NCBI GenBank assembly: GCA_900554905.1
Contig: USJB01000090.1
Location: forward strand, 1-5,418
Origin: an uncultured Collinsella sp.
Lineage (GTDB): Bacteria; Actinomycetota; Coriobacteriia; Coriobacteriales; Coriobacteriaceae
Direction: 5' to 3'
DNA length: 5,418 nucleotides
The translations under genes and the position numbers were made by a program. The notes under the pieces are model-generated. The model saw only the letters and a list, made by a program, of their open reading frames with translations. It was not told the DNA's origin and searched no databases. Positions 1 through 4,853 of this stretch are shown one piece after another; the first letter of the stretch is position 1, and every line of letters starts with the position of its first letter.

Positions 1-381
1 GTAGGCCTCAAGCGATGCCTGGTCCCAGCCGGCAGTCGGCAGCACTTTCTTGCCCAGTTGCTTGCGCAGCTCAGACAGCACGACGCCGGGCGCCACACGC
101 AAAAGAAAGCGGCCCTGCTCATCGCGGCGAATGCCTAGGTAGCGATTCATGCGGGAAGTATTGAGAATGTGACCGCCATGAGGCACGGCGCCGGCGGCAA
201 GACCGGTCCGGGCGCCCTGAACCGTCACCGGGACACGCTCGGCATGGAGCTTTTTCAAAATGGCGCGGACCTCGTCCTCCGTTGTCGGAAACGAGATGCT
301 CGAGGCCTCGCCCGATGCGCGAGACTCATCGCGACCATACTCTTCGAACTCGTCGGTGAAGGGTTTGATGGTTGCAGACAC
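1..381 (-). CDS. FAD-binding oxidoreductase (GlcD-like), N-terminal part, truncated by window edge
   Basis: 127 codons are visible, read from a GTG at 379-381 down to position 1 with no stop, so the gene continues past the left edge. The protein matches the N-terminal half of a PCMH-type FAD-binding domain, as in glycolate oxidase GlcD and D-lactate dehydrogenases. An N-terminal EEYGRDESR segment (residues 13-21) is followed by FPTTEDEV (31-38), where such domains begin. Next come QGARTGLAAGAVPHGGH (55-71), the FAD pyrophosphate-binding loop, then NTSRMNRYLGI (74-84) and VAPGVVLSELRKQL (96-109). Members are cytosolic flavoproteins that oxidise 2-hydroxy acids or related substrates; the substrate here cannot be told because the substrate half is missing. 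The GTG start is supported by a strong AGGGGGAG ribosome binding site 5 bases upstream. The gene is divergent from the surface-protein operon, so there is no sign that the two are functionally linked. Confidence 0.9.
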   Translation of the reverse strand, partial: MSATIKPFTDEFEEYGRDESRASGEASSISFPTTEDEVRAILKKLHAERVPVTVQGARTGLAAGAVPHGGHILNTSRMNRYLGIRRDEQGRFLLRVAPGVVLSELRKQLGKKVLPTAGWDQASLEAY

Positions 382-386
382 GCGAA

Positions 387-394
387 CTCCCCCT
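387..394 (-). promoter_or_regulatory. Ribosome binding site of the FAD oxidoreductase
   Basis: On the minus strand the sequence reads AAAGGGGGAG, then TTCGC, then GTG. A purine-rich Shine-Dalgarno 5 bases from a GTG fixes the start at 381 rather than at any internal ATG, and keeps the conserved EEYGRDES segment in the protein. Confidence 0.75.
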
Positions 395-463
395 TTAGCT
401 AACTACAGTGTTTGCAGGGAGATGTTACCGCATCGTTTTGTCGACGTGTTCGAGACCGTCTCC

Positions 464-491
464 ATAATTGGCGATTTTTACGTTCGTGCAA
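464..491 (-). promoter_or_regulatory. Possible promoter of the FAD oxidoreductase
   Basis: On the minus strand TTGCAC (486-491) is followed 16 bases later by AATTAT (464-469). These match the consensus -35 and -10 only partly (3/6 and 4/6). The position, about 85 bases upstream of the GTG, is reasonable. It is a candidate only. Confidence 0.25.
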
Positions 492-538
492 TTCGGCGAG
501 CGGCAAGGTTTCCTCGGCAGACGATGCTTTTGACACAT

Positions 539-573
539 GTCGCTTTACCGCCAGCGACCACGCAATTGTCGCT
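539..573. repeat. Three-arm inverted repeat GTCGCT / AGCGAC / GTCGCT
   Basis: GTCGCT at 539-544, AGCGAC at 553-558 and GTCGCT at 568-573 are exact. The middle arm can pair with either neighbour (loops of 8 and 9 bases), giving two mutually exclusive 6-bp hairpins or a three-half-site operator. No U-run follows, so it is not an intrinsic terminator. Confidence 0.5.
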
Positions 574-635
574 CGAAAAAAGTTGAAGTTATTTTTGCCA
601 TCTTTTACCTGCGGAGATGTCAATCCGTCAAGCAT

Positions 636-653
636 TTGGTCAGAAATTGGTCA
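636..653 (+). repeat. TTGGTCA direct repeat with 11-bp period
   Basis: TTGGTCA occurs at 636-642 and again at 647-653, separated by GAAA. The 11-bp period is one helical turn, so a protein binding both copies would contact the same face of the DNA. It lies 73-90 bases before the ATG of the operon's first gene, where an activator or repressor site would be expected. The regulator is not identified. Confidence 0.5.
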
Positions 654-662
654 AGTAGCGGC

Positions 663-671
663 TGATACGGT
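663..671 (+). promoter_or_regulatory. Weak extended -10 candidate for the surface-protein operon
   Basis: TGATACGGT has the TGn extension but only a 3/6 -10 hexamer. It is 10 bases downstream of the TTGGTCA direct repeat and would give a leader of about 47 bases. No good -35 is seen at 16-18 bases, which would fit an activator-dependent promoter. Low confidence. Confidence 0.2.
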
Positions 672-725
672 CGGCGTCGACAGCCAAACCGATAGTAGTT
701 TTGGCCCAGAAGCAGGGAGGTTCCC

Positions 726-1022
726 ATGGCATATTACTGGCCCCAGTACGGCATCGCCATCGAAGTCGACGACGATCCCTATCTCCTGCCTTTTGACGAA
801 GAGGCATTCCCCGATACGACGGTCTACCACGTTACCACCGATGTGATCTGCGACCCCGAGTCGTTCTCGGCGCTCGCCCACCACATCGCGCATATCCATG
901 ACATCGAGCTCCCTCCCGACTTCGAAGAACTCGTCTACTCGCGCCGCCTGATGCTTCACATGCTCTTTGGAGCGGACCCGTCCACCTTTGCGCGCATCTA
1001 TGCCGCCAAGGATGCCGCATGA
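726..1022 (+). CDS. Small acidic protein of unknown function, first gene of the surface operon
   Basis: 98 residues, no signal peptide or membrane segment, so probably cytosolic. The start is fixed by an AGGGAGG ribosome binding site ending 5 bases before the ATG. Visible features: YYWPQYGIAIEVDDD (residues 3-17), an acidic DEEAFPD stretch, VYHVTTDVICDPESF (33-47), and a helical C-terminal half ending in SRRLMLHMLFG. The order YWP-x-YGIAIEVD followed by a hydrophobic strand VYHVTTD loosely recalls the C-terminal core of DUF559/Vsr-like nuclease-fold proteins (IEVDG followed by a VLRFTNDEV-type strand). If so, it would be a short form lacking the N-terminal half, and its catalytic competence is doubtful. 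That link is inference. The stop overlaps the next start as ATGA (1019-1022), so the two genes are probably translationally coupled. Confidence 0.8.
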   Translation: MAYYWPQYGIAIEVDDDPYLLPFDEEAFPDTTVYHVTTDVICDPESFSALAHHIAHIHDIELPPDFEELVYSRRLMLHMLFGADPSTFARIYAAKDAA

Positions 1023-1528
1023 GCGCGAAGAAGCCGCCCCACTTTGCAGGCCTGGGGCATCGCAGGAAGCTCATCGTTGCCTGCTTGGCCATCGTCTGTG
1101 CCCTTGTCGCCGTAGGACTATACACTTGGCAGTCGCAGCCCGTACCCGAGGCGGGCGCTTCGGTTACGACGGCCGAGGGCAAAACGCGTCAGGAAATCCA
1201 AGATGAGCTCGACGCCATCGTCCGCGACAACATGATGACGATTTCGGTCGCGCCGGTCGCTCAGCTGCAGGAGGACGGCAAACTGCGCGTCAACGTGCAA
1301 AACGTCCAAGACAATAAATTTCCCCAGCGATTCCGCGTCATCCAAAACGACGAGACCATGTACGAATCCGGTGTGGTCGAGACCGGCAAGACAATCGAAA
1401 CGTGCCCCGCCGGCGACATCAAAGAAGGCGAGGCGTACATCGAGATCCAGGCACTCGATGCAAAGACCCTCGACAGCCACGGCAATCCGACACGTGTCAA
1501 GGTACGGGTTGAGCAAGCCGAGAACTAG
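1019..1528 (+). CDS. Membrane-anchored extracytoplasmic protein of unknown function
   Basis: 169 residues. A basic N-terminus (KK, HRRK) precedes one hydrophobic segment at about residues 18-36 (LIVACLAIVCALVAVGLY). There is no clear signal peptidase site, so it is probably a signal anchor with residues 40-169 outside the cell. The outside part has AEGKTRQEIQDELDAIVRDNMM (52-73, helical), then alternating beta-type stretches: TISVAPVAQL, KLRVNVQNV, QRFRVIQND, YIEIQALD, TRVKVRVEQ. A GKT-x-EEIQ-type helix followed by a small beta domain is a pattern I associate with accessory proteins of Gram-positive surface-protein loci; no biochemical role is known to me. An AAGGA site 6 bases before the ATG and the ATGA overlap with the upstream gene support the start. 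Three cysteines are present, two of them inside the membrane segment. Confidence 0.85.
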   Translation: MSAKKPPHFAGLGHRRKLIVACLAIVCALVAVGLYTWQSQPVPEAGASVTTAEGKTRQEIQDELDAIVRDNMMTISVAPVAQLQEDGKLRVNVQNVQDNKFPQRFRVIQNDETMYESGVVETGKTIETCPAGDIKEGEAYIEIQALDAKTLDSHGNPTRVKVRVEQAEN

Positions 1529-1580
1529 CTTTCCGGCCGACGCGGCACCGCACGCAATTCACCAGCATTCGTCCAATCAT

Positions 1581-1597
1581 CGCGGGGACGGCCCGCG
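1581..1597 (+). other. GC-rich stem-loop in the leader of the secreted protein gene
   Basis: CGCGGG (1581-1586) and CCCGCG (1592-1597) are perfectly complementary around a 5-base GACGG loop. It sits in the 89-bp gap between the membrane protein gene and the secreted protein gene, just before the AAAGGA ribosome binding site (1606-1611). There is no U-run, so termination is unlikely; an RNA-processing, stability or translation-control element is possible. Confidence 0.5.
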
Positions 1598-1617
1598 GCG
1601 AATAGAAAGGAACGACC

Positions 1618-2217
1618 ATGGACATCACCAGGAACATGAACGGAGCCAGAGCGCTCGTCGTGGGCGCGGGGCTCGCGCTCGCGCTCGCAATGGGCGCCGC
1701 CCCGACGCCAGCTATGGCGGCCGGGCGCGTTGGAACCACGAAAGTAATGGTCAGGACCGAGATCGACAACGTTGAGTTCAAAGTTCCGACGGTTATTCCC
1801 TTCGTCGCCAAGGCCGACGGCACGCTTCAGGGCCCCTCAGAAGACGCGACCACCATCGACAATCATTCGGCCTACGGCATCCATGTCACCAACATGAAGA
1901 TCGACGCCATGAACACCTGGACCATTGCTGCCGACGCCAAGGCCGGAACCGCGCAGAACTCCATCGACTTTAAGGTCGGCCCCGACGGCGCGCTCCAGAA
2001 CGCCAGCGCCGCAATGCAGGGAACGGGCCTCGATCTTTCCAAGAATGCAGCCTTCGACATGGGCTACCAGGGCATTGCCGGCGGCACGGACAAAATCAAG
2101 CTCAAGACAAGCGGAAACGTCGCCCGCGTCACGCGCGACATCTTCCGCGTAACCGGCGAAGGCGATCAGGTTGCAACGATCACCTGGACGGTCGAGCCCG
2201 GTGCGCACACGGCATAA
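1618..2217 (+). CDS. Secreted beta-rich surface protein
   Basis: 199 residues. A Sec signal peptide is clear: a basic start (MDITRNMNGAR), a hydrophobic core ALVVGAGLALALAMG (12-26), and PAMA-A as the likely signal peptidase I site near residues 34-35. The mature part has no cysteine and is rich in Ala, Gly, Thr and Asp. One module starts VPTVIPFVAKADGT (56-69), followed by IDNHSAYGIHVTNMKI (80-95), W101-T-I, and a C-terminal strand QVATITWTVEPG (184-195). The two tryptophan motifs resemble the arrangement in WxL cell-wall-binding domains, but the match is by eye and incomplete; a generic beta-sandwich is the alternative. The first half of the module is shared with the C-terminal domain of the large secreted protein two genes downstream. 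It has no sortase signal of its own, and the next gene, which overlaps it by 17 bases, encodes one. The start is set by AAAGGA 6 bases before the ATG. Confidence 0.88.
   Translation: MDITRNMNGARALVVGAGLALALAMGAAPTPAMAAGRVGTTKVMVRTEIDNVEFKVPTVIPFVAKADGTLQGPSEDATTIDNHSAYGIHVTNMKIDAMNTWTIAADAKAGTAQNSIDFKVGPDGALQNASAAMQGTGLDLSKNAAFDMGYQGIAGGTDKIKLKTSGNVARVTRDIFRVTGEGDQVATITWTVEPGAHTA
1671..1688 (+). repeat. Three tandem GCTCGC hexamers in the signal-peptide coding region
   Basis: GCTCGC is repeated exactly at 1671-1676, 1677-1682 and 1683-1688 and encodes Leu-Ala three times in the hydrophobic core of the signal peptide. Slippage by one unit would keep the frame and add or remove two residues. 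Confidence 0.6.
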
Positions 2218-2482
2218 GGCCGTCGCCCTGGCCGCCGCCGTCAGCATCCTAGCGTTTGGGCCAGCCATGGCCTTTGCCCAGCAAGAACAGGCGCAGGCCG
2301 CCACGCAAGTGACGGTCGACCTCTCGGAGCTCGACCGCGGCGACCGCGAGGAACCGTTGGCGCAGACAGGCGACAGACGATGGCTCTTGGCAGCAGGCGC
2401 CACAGCAGCAGGCGCGGGAACCGCCGGCCTCGGTCTGCACATCAAACACAGCCAGAAACAAAACATGAACAGGCCGCACTAA
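2201..2482 (+). CDS. Very small LAQTG sortase-anchored surface protein
   Basis: 93 residues when read from the GTG at 2201. It has every part of a cell-wall-anchored precursor. A basic N-terminus (MRTRHK) leads into a hydrophobic core and an AMAFA-Q signal peptidase site near residue 26. A sortase signal LAQTG (53-57) follows, then a hydrophobic helix WLLAAGATAAGAGTAGLGLHI (61-81) and a basic tail KHSQKQ. LAxTG is the form recognised by class E sortases of actinobacteria. After both cleavages only about 30 residues would remain, including an acidic VDLSELDRGDREEP stretch. The GTG was chosen because it gives a standard signal peptide; a TTG at 2171 in the same frame, 8 bases after GAAGG, would add ten residues and cannot be excluded. 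No good ribosome binding site precedes the GTG. The 17-base overlap with the upstream gene suggests coupled translation. No sortase gene lies in the window. Confidence 0.85.
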   Translation: MRTRHKAVALAAAVSILAFGPAMAFAQQEQAQAATQVTVDLSELDRGDREEPLAQTGDRRWLLAAGATAAGAGTAGLGLHIKHSQKQNMNRPH

Positions 2483-2500
2483 ATTAGCTAAGGAGACCCC

Positions 2501-3931
2501 ATGGCATCGAAGAACCTTTTGCCCGTCGTCGCACTCTGCGGCGCGCTCGCAACCGGAACGCCTGTCGCCGCTTGGGCGACTCCTGTCATGGCAGACTCCT
2601 TACCAGCGGCCCTAAGCTCCGCACCAAATCCGTCGAGCGCCATTGCGTGCGAGCGTTTTTCGATCGCACAGGCCGCAATCTCAACCTCGGGATGCCTTCG
2701 TCGTAATACGGACGGCTCGATAGTCGTGGATATCAATCGTTCGAACAAGGCAAACGGCTCCCAGGCGGGGTGCGCCGTCTGCACGTGGCGCTCGGTTGTG
2801 CTCGATGCAGATGGCGATCCATGCAATTTAGAGCTGCGCATCGACATCGCTTCGGTCGATGACTCGGCGAACGGAGCGAAGGTCGCCTTCGACGGTGCGT
2901 TTTTCGAGAAAGGAGGCGGTATATGTCTGGGCTGCGCCGCCGCGAATGCAGACGATGCGCAGCCCACCCTCTCATTCACGGCATCGTTGCGACTGACCAA
3001 AGCCGGCACCGATGCCATCGCGGCGGGAGAAGCGTCCCTGCTGTTCTACGCCGTCAGCGCCAAAGACACAGACGCTCATTTCGAGAAGCCAGCCGGATCA
3101 CTCAGCCTTACACGAGGGATAGAGGCAGGCCCTATTGAAATCGATGCCCACGCGCAAAGCAGGCAACGCATTCTTGCCGACCCGGCGCTTCTCGAAATGG
3201 AGTGGAACGGATCCGGAGCCATCGGAATTCTCCCCTCCGCGCTTGACGCCAAGACGCTCCCCTCAAACGACGAACCCATCAACGCAACCATACAAGAAGA
3301 GAGCGCGGACAAAGAAGCAGGTGCGGGCGACACGCCGTCGCCGACAAACAGCGCCCCAGCTTCTTTCGAAGCACCGAATGAGCCCGTTACCGATCCAAAC
3401 GATCCCGAGCTCGCGGACAGGCTGGGGCTTGCTGATCCTCAAGAGATCGATGAAGGTAACTGTTGCGTGCTTGCCGCACTCGACCACACAGAGGTCATCG
3501 ACGCTGCGAACATCGAAGTTGCCGCCGCCAATCAGCCCGTCCGCAAGTCGGCTATCATCGCATTTCCCGAATCCATCGAAGTCGTCTTTTTGCCATCGGG
3601 CGAGGTCGTGGCCCCAACACTGCTCACCTTGTTGGGCGCCAAGAATACTCGAAACGAAATTAAAAAGGTCACGGTTGTCGACCCTGCAACCACCGCCAAG
3701 CTGCGTCTATACGCCGTTGCTCCAGACGGAGGCAAGACCTTGGAATTCGATGGCGACACACTCCTGGCCTGGCGACGTCTGGACATTATGCAAGACGTCT
3801 CGTATCAGATCGAACTCGAAGGGTTTGATCGTGCCCGCGATGCCAATATCATCGCCGCGGCTATTGAATTCCCGCAGCGGCTTATGACACTGCGCTTTGA
3901 ATACTATCCCTATGTCCCGACAACCACCTGA
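2501..3931 (+). CDS. Large secreted cysteine-rich multi-domain protein
   Basis: 476 residues; I do not recognise a named family. A signal peptide is seen at residues 1-31 (LLPVVALCGALATG core, PVMA-D as likely cleavage site). The mature protein has nine cysteines: C50, C65, C91, C94, C108, C142, C145, C321 and C322. These include two CxxC pairs (CAVC and CLGC) and an adjacent CC. Layout: an N-terminal cysteine-bearing beta region (about 50-215), a linker rich in Asp, Glu, Pro, Ser and Thr (about 250-315), and a C-terminal beta domain (about 340-475). The C-terminal domain matches the spacing of the secreted protein at 1618-2217 (FPESIEVV, G367, P372, N382, V390). It has neither a sortase signal nor a C-terminal membrane helix, so it is either released or held by its partners. 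It starts 18 bases after the LAQTG gene with an AAGGAG site 5 bases before the ATG, so it is co-transcribed. A surface adhesin or complex subunit is likely; the ligand is unknown. Confidence 0.87.
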   Translation: MASKNLLPVVALCGALATGTPVAAWATPVMADSLPAALSSAPNPSSAIACERFSIAQAAISTSGCLRRNTDGSIVVDINRSNKANGSQAGCAVCTWRSVVLDADGDPCNLELRIDIASVDDSANGAKVAFDGAFFEKGGGICLGCAAANADDAQPTLSFTASLRLTKAGTDAIAAGEASLLFYAVSAKDTDAHFEKPAGSLSLTRGIEAGPIEIDAHAQSRQRILADPALLEMEWNGSGAIGILPSALDAKTLPSNDEPINATIQEESADKEAGAGDTPSPTNSAPASFEAPNEPVTDPNDPELADRLGLADPQEIDEGNCCVLAALDHTEVIDAANIEVAAANQPVRKSAIIAFPESIEVVFLPSGEVVAPTLLTLLGAKNTRNEIKKVTVVDPATTAKLRLYAVAPDGGKTLEFDGDTLLAWRRLDIMQDVSYQIELEGFDRARDANIIAAAIEFPQRLMTLRFEYYPYVPTTT

Positions 3932-3965
3932 GGCTTAAATGCTGCGCATCATTCCTAACACCACT

Positions 3966-3973
3966 TATATAAC
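3966..3973 (+). promoter_or_regulatory. AT-rich -10-like element between the surface operon and the DUF554 gene
   Basis: TATATAAC contains TATAAC, a 5/6 match to the -10 consensus, in a locally AT-rich spot that also includes the palindrome TTATATAA (3965-3972). No convincing -35 lies 17 bases upstream. It could be an alternative promoter for the DUF554 gene to the one at 4011-4019. Confidence 0.3.
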
Positions 3974-4010
3974 GTATTAGATGAGTCGCGATGTACCTCG
4001 CATTTCGTTC

Positions 4011-4019
4011 TGCTACGAT
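4011..4019 (+). promoter_or_regulatory. Extended -10 promoter candidate for the DUF554 gene
   Basis: TGCTACGAT carries the TGn extension and a 4/6 -10 hexamer. It would start transcription about 25 bases before the ATG at 4050. The same form, TGCTATGAT, precedes the next gene, which strengthens both calls. If real, it excludes a start at the ATG at 3981. Confidence 0.45.
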
Positions 4020-4049
4020 TGCCACGTTGGCATCAATACAGGAGGGCTC

Positions 4050-4766
4050 ATGCCGGGCTTGGGAACAATCATCAACGTTGTGCTTTTAGTTGCGGGCGGT
4101 CTTTTGGGATTAGCGGGCGGCCGCTTCATTACACCGCGCATCCAAGACACGCTCATGAAAGCATCGGGGCTGTGCGTCCTGTTTATCGGCCTTGGCGGCA
4201 CCATGCAAAAGATGCTCCTTATCGATGGGAAGGCGCTAGCGACCACCGGCACCACCATGCTCATCGTCTCGTTCGCCCTCGGCTCGCTCATCGGCGAGGC
4301 CATCAACTTGGAGGCCGCCATCGAGAACCTTGGCGAATGGCTCAAGCGCAAAACCGGCAGCGAGGGTGACAACGAGTTCACCAACGCCTTTGTCTCGGCA
4401 TCGCTCACCGTGTGTATCGGCGCCATGGCCATCGTAGGATCGATTCAGGACGGTCTGCTCGGCGACTGGTCCACGCTTGCCCTGAAGGGCGCGCTGGACT
4501 GCATCATCGTCTGCACTATGACAGCCTCGCTTGGCCGCGGCTGCATCTTCTCGGCCCTGCCCGTTGCCGTATTCCAGGGCACGATCACGCTTTTTGCCGG
4601 CACACTCTCCCCCATCATGACCACCGCAGCCCTCGACAGCCTTTCGCTTGTGGGCTCCATGCTCATCTTCTGCGTCGGCGTTAACCTTATTCGGCCTCAG
4701 ACCTTCCGCACGGCCAACATGCTCCCCTCCGTCGTCATCGCCGTCATCTACGCCCTCCTGTTCTAA
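4050..4766 (+). CDS. DUF554 family membrane protein (YqgA/YdfK type)
   Basis: 238 residues from the ATG at 4050, close to the usual length of the family. It is an integral membrane protein with about seven hydrophobic segments, near residues 5-24, 38-54, 65-83, 112-130, 147-180, 198-213 and 224-238. Family signatures: GLGTIINVVLLVAGGLLG at the N-terminus, RIQDTLMKASGL (30-41), FVSASLTVCIGAMAIVGSIQDG (114-135), ALDCIIVCTMTASLGRGCIFSALPV (148-172), FQGTIT (175-180) and NMLPS near the end. DUF554 proteins have been proposed to be transporters, but I know of no firmly established substrate. The start was chosen because an AGGAGG site (4040-4045) sits just before it and the protein then opens with the conserved glycine-rich motif; the in-frame ATG at 3981 would add a polar 23-residue extension without a ribosome binding site. 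It lies 118 bases from the surface operon and probably has its own promoter. Confidence 0.93.
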   Translation: MPGLGTIINVVLLVAGGLLGLAGGRFITPRIQDTLMKASGLCVLFIGLGGTMQKMLLIDGKALATTGTTMLIVSFALGSLIGEAINLEAAIENLGEWLKRKTGSEGDNEFTNAFVSASLTVCIGAMAIVGSIQDGLLGDWSTLALKGALDCIIVCTMTASLGRGCIFSALPVAVFQGTITLFAGTLSPIMTTAALDSLSLVGSMLIFCVGVNLIRPQTFRTANMLPSVVIAVIYALLF

Positions 4767-4773
4767 ATCTATC

Positions 4774-4844
4774 AACGCAGCGGTATCTCGAACATCTGTT
4801 TGATGCTGTGCTATGATATGAGGTCACCGTAGCTGCGTTCGAGA
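4774..4844. repeat. Overlapping inverted repeats flanking the promoter of the TerB-N gene
   Basis: AACGCAGC (4774-4781) is the exact reverse complement of GCTGCGTT (4832-4839), and TCTCGAAC (4786-4793) is the exact reverse complement of GTTCGAGA (4837-4844). The two right arms share GTT, so the two pairings compete. The -10 element (4812-4817) lies between the arms and the right arms end at the ribosome binding site. No intrinsic terminator for the DUF554 gene is visible here. Confidence 0.55.
4809..4817 (+). promoter_or_regulatory. Extended -10 promoter of the TerB-N gene
   Basis: TGCTATGAT has a TGn extension and a 5/6 -10 hexamer (TATGAT). A weak -35, CGAACA (4789-4794), lies 17 bases upstream. 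The expected start of transcription, near 4824, gives a leader of about 30 bases that contains the AGGAGG site (4844-4849) four bases before the GTG. Confidence 0.6.
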
Positions 4845-4853
4845 GGAGGAGCG

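Larger units (their letters stand above)
382..725. other. Divergent intergenic region
   Basis: This 344-bp stretch lies between two genes that start outward from it. Reading frames inside it give arginine/serine-rich or otherwise low-information proteins without a good ribosome binding site, so I see no gene here. It is more AT-rich than its flanks. It holds the 5' signals of both genes: the minus-strand ribosome binding site at 387-394, a weak minus-strand promoter, a three-arm GTCGCT/AGCGAC repeat, a TTGGTCA direct repeat, and an AGGGAGG ribosome binding site (714-720) before the ATG at 726. A 6-bp inverted repeat GCCAAA/TTTGGC (683-688/700-705) sits just before that last site. Confidence 0.7.

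Noticed and set aside
530..535. Perfect -35 hexamer TTGACA on the plus strand
   Set aside because: No acceptable -10 element lies 15-19 bases downstream (the region is GC-rich there), so I do not call a promoter.
412..846. 144-codon plus-strand open frame across the intergenic region
   Set aside because: No ribosome binding site, arginine/serine-rich composition without domain character, and it overlaps the better-supported gene at 726 in another frame.
2153..2217. Possible programmed frameshift joining the secreted protein to the LAQTG anchor
   Set aside because: The frames overlap here, but the downstream gene has its own complete signal peptide, which would end up in the middle of a fusion; no slippery sequence with a downstream structure was seen.
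1837..2466. 209-codon minus-strand open frame opposite the surface genes
   Set aside because: It is a shadow of the two plus-strand genes, which have signal peptides, sorting signals and ribosome binding sites; the minus reading has an unstructured Ala/Arg/Cys-rich composition.
3981..4049. Upstream ATG start for the DUF554 protein
   Set aside because: It adds a polar 23-residue extension not expected for the family, lacks a ribosome binding site, and lies upstream of the likely promoter; the ATG at 4050 has AGGAGG.
3932..4049. Terminator after the surface operon
   Set aside because: Only a 4-bp palindrome (ATGC-TGC-GCAT, 3939-3949) is present, with no U-run.
4236..4775. 179-codon minus-strand open frame opposite the DUF554 gene
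   Set aside because: It is very rich in Asp, Glu, Gly and His, as expected for the antisense of a membrane protein gene, and the plus strand encodes a clear DUF554 protein.
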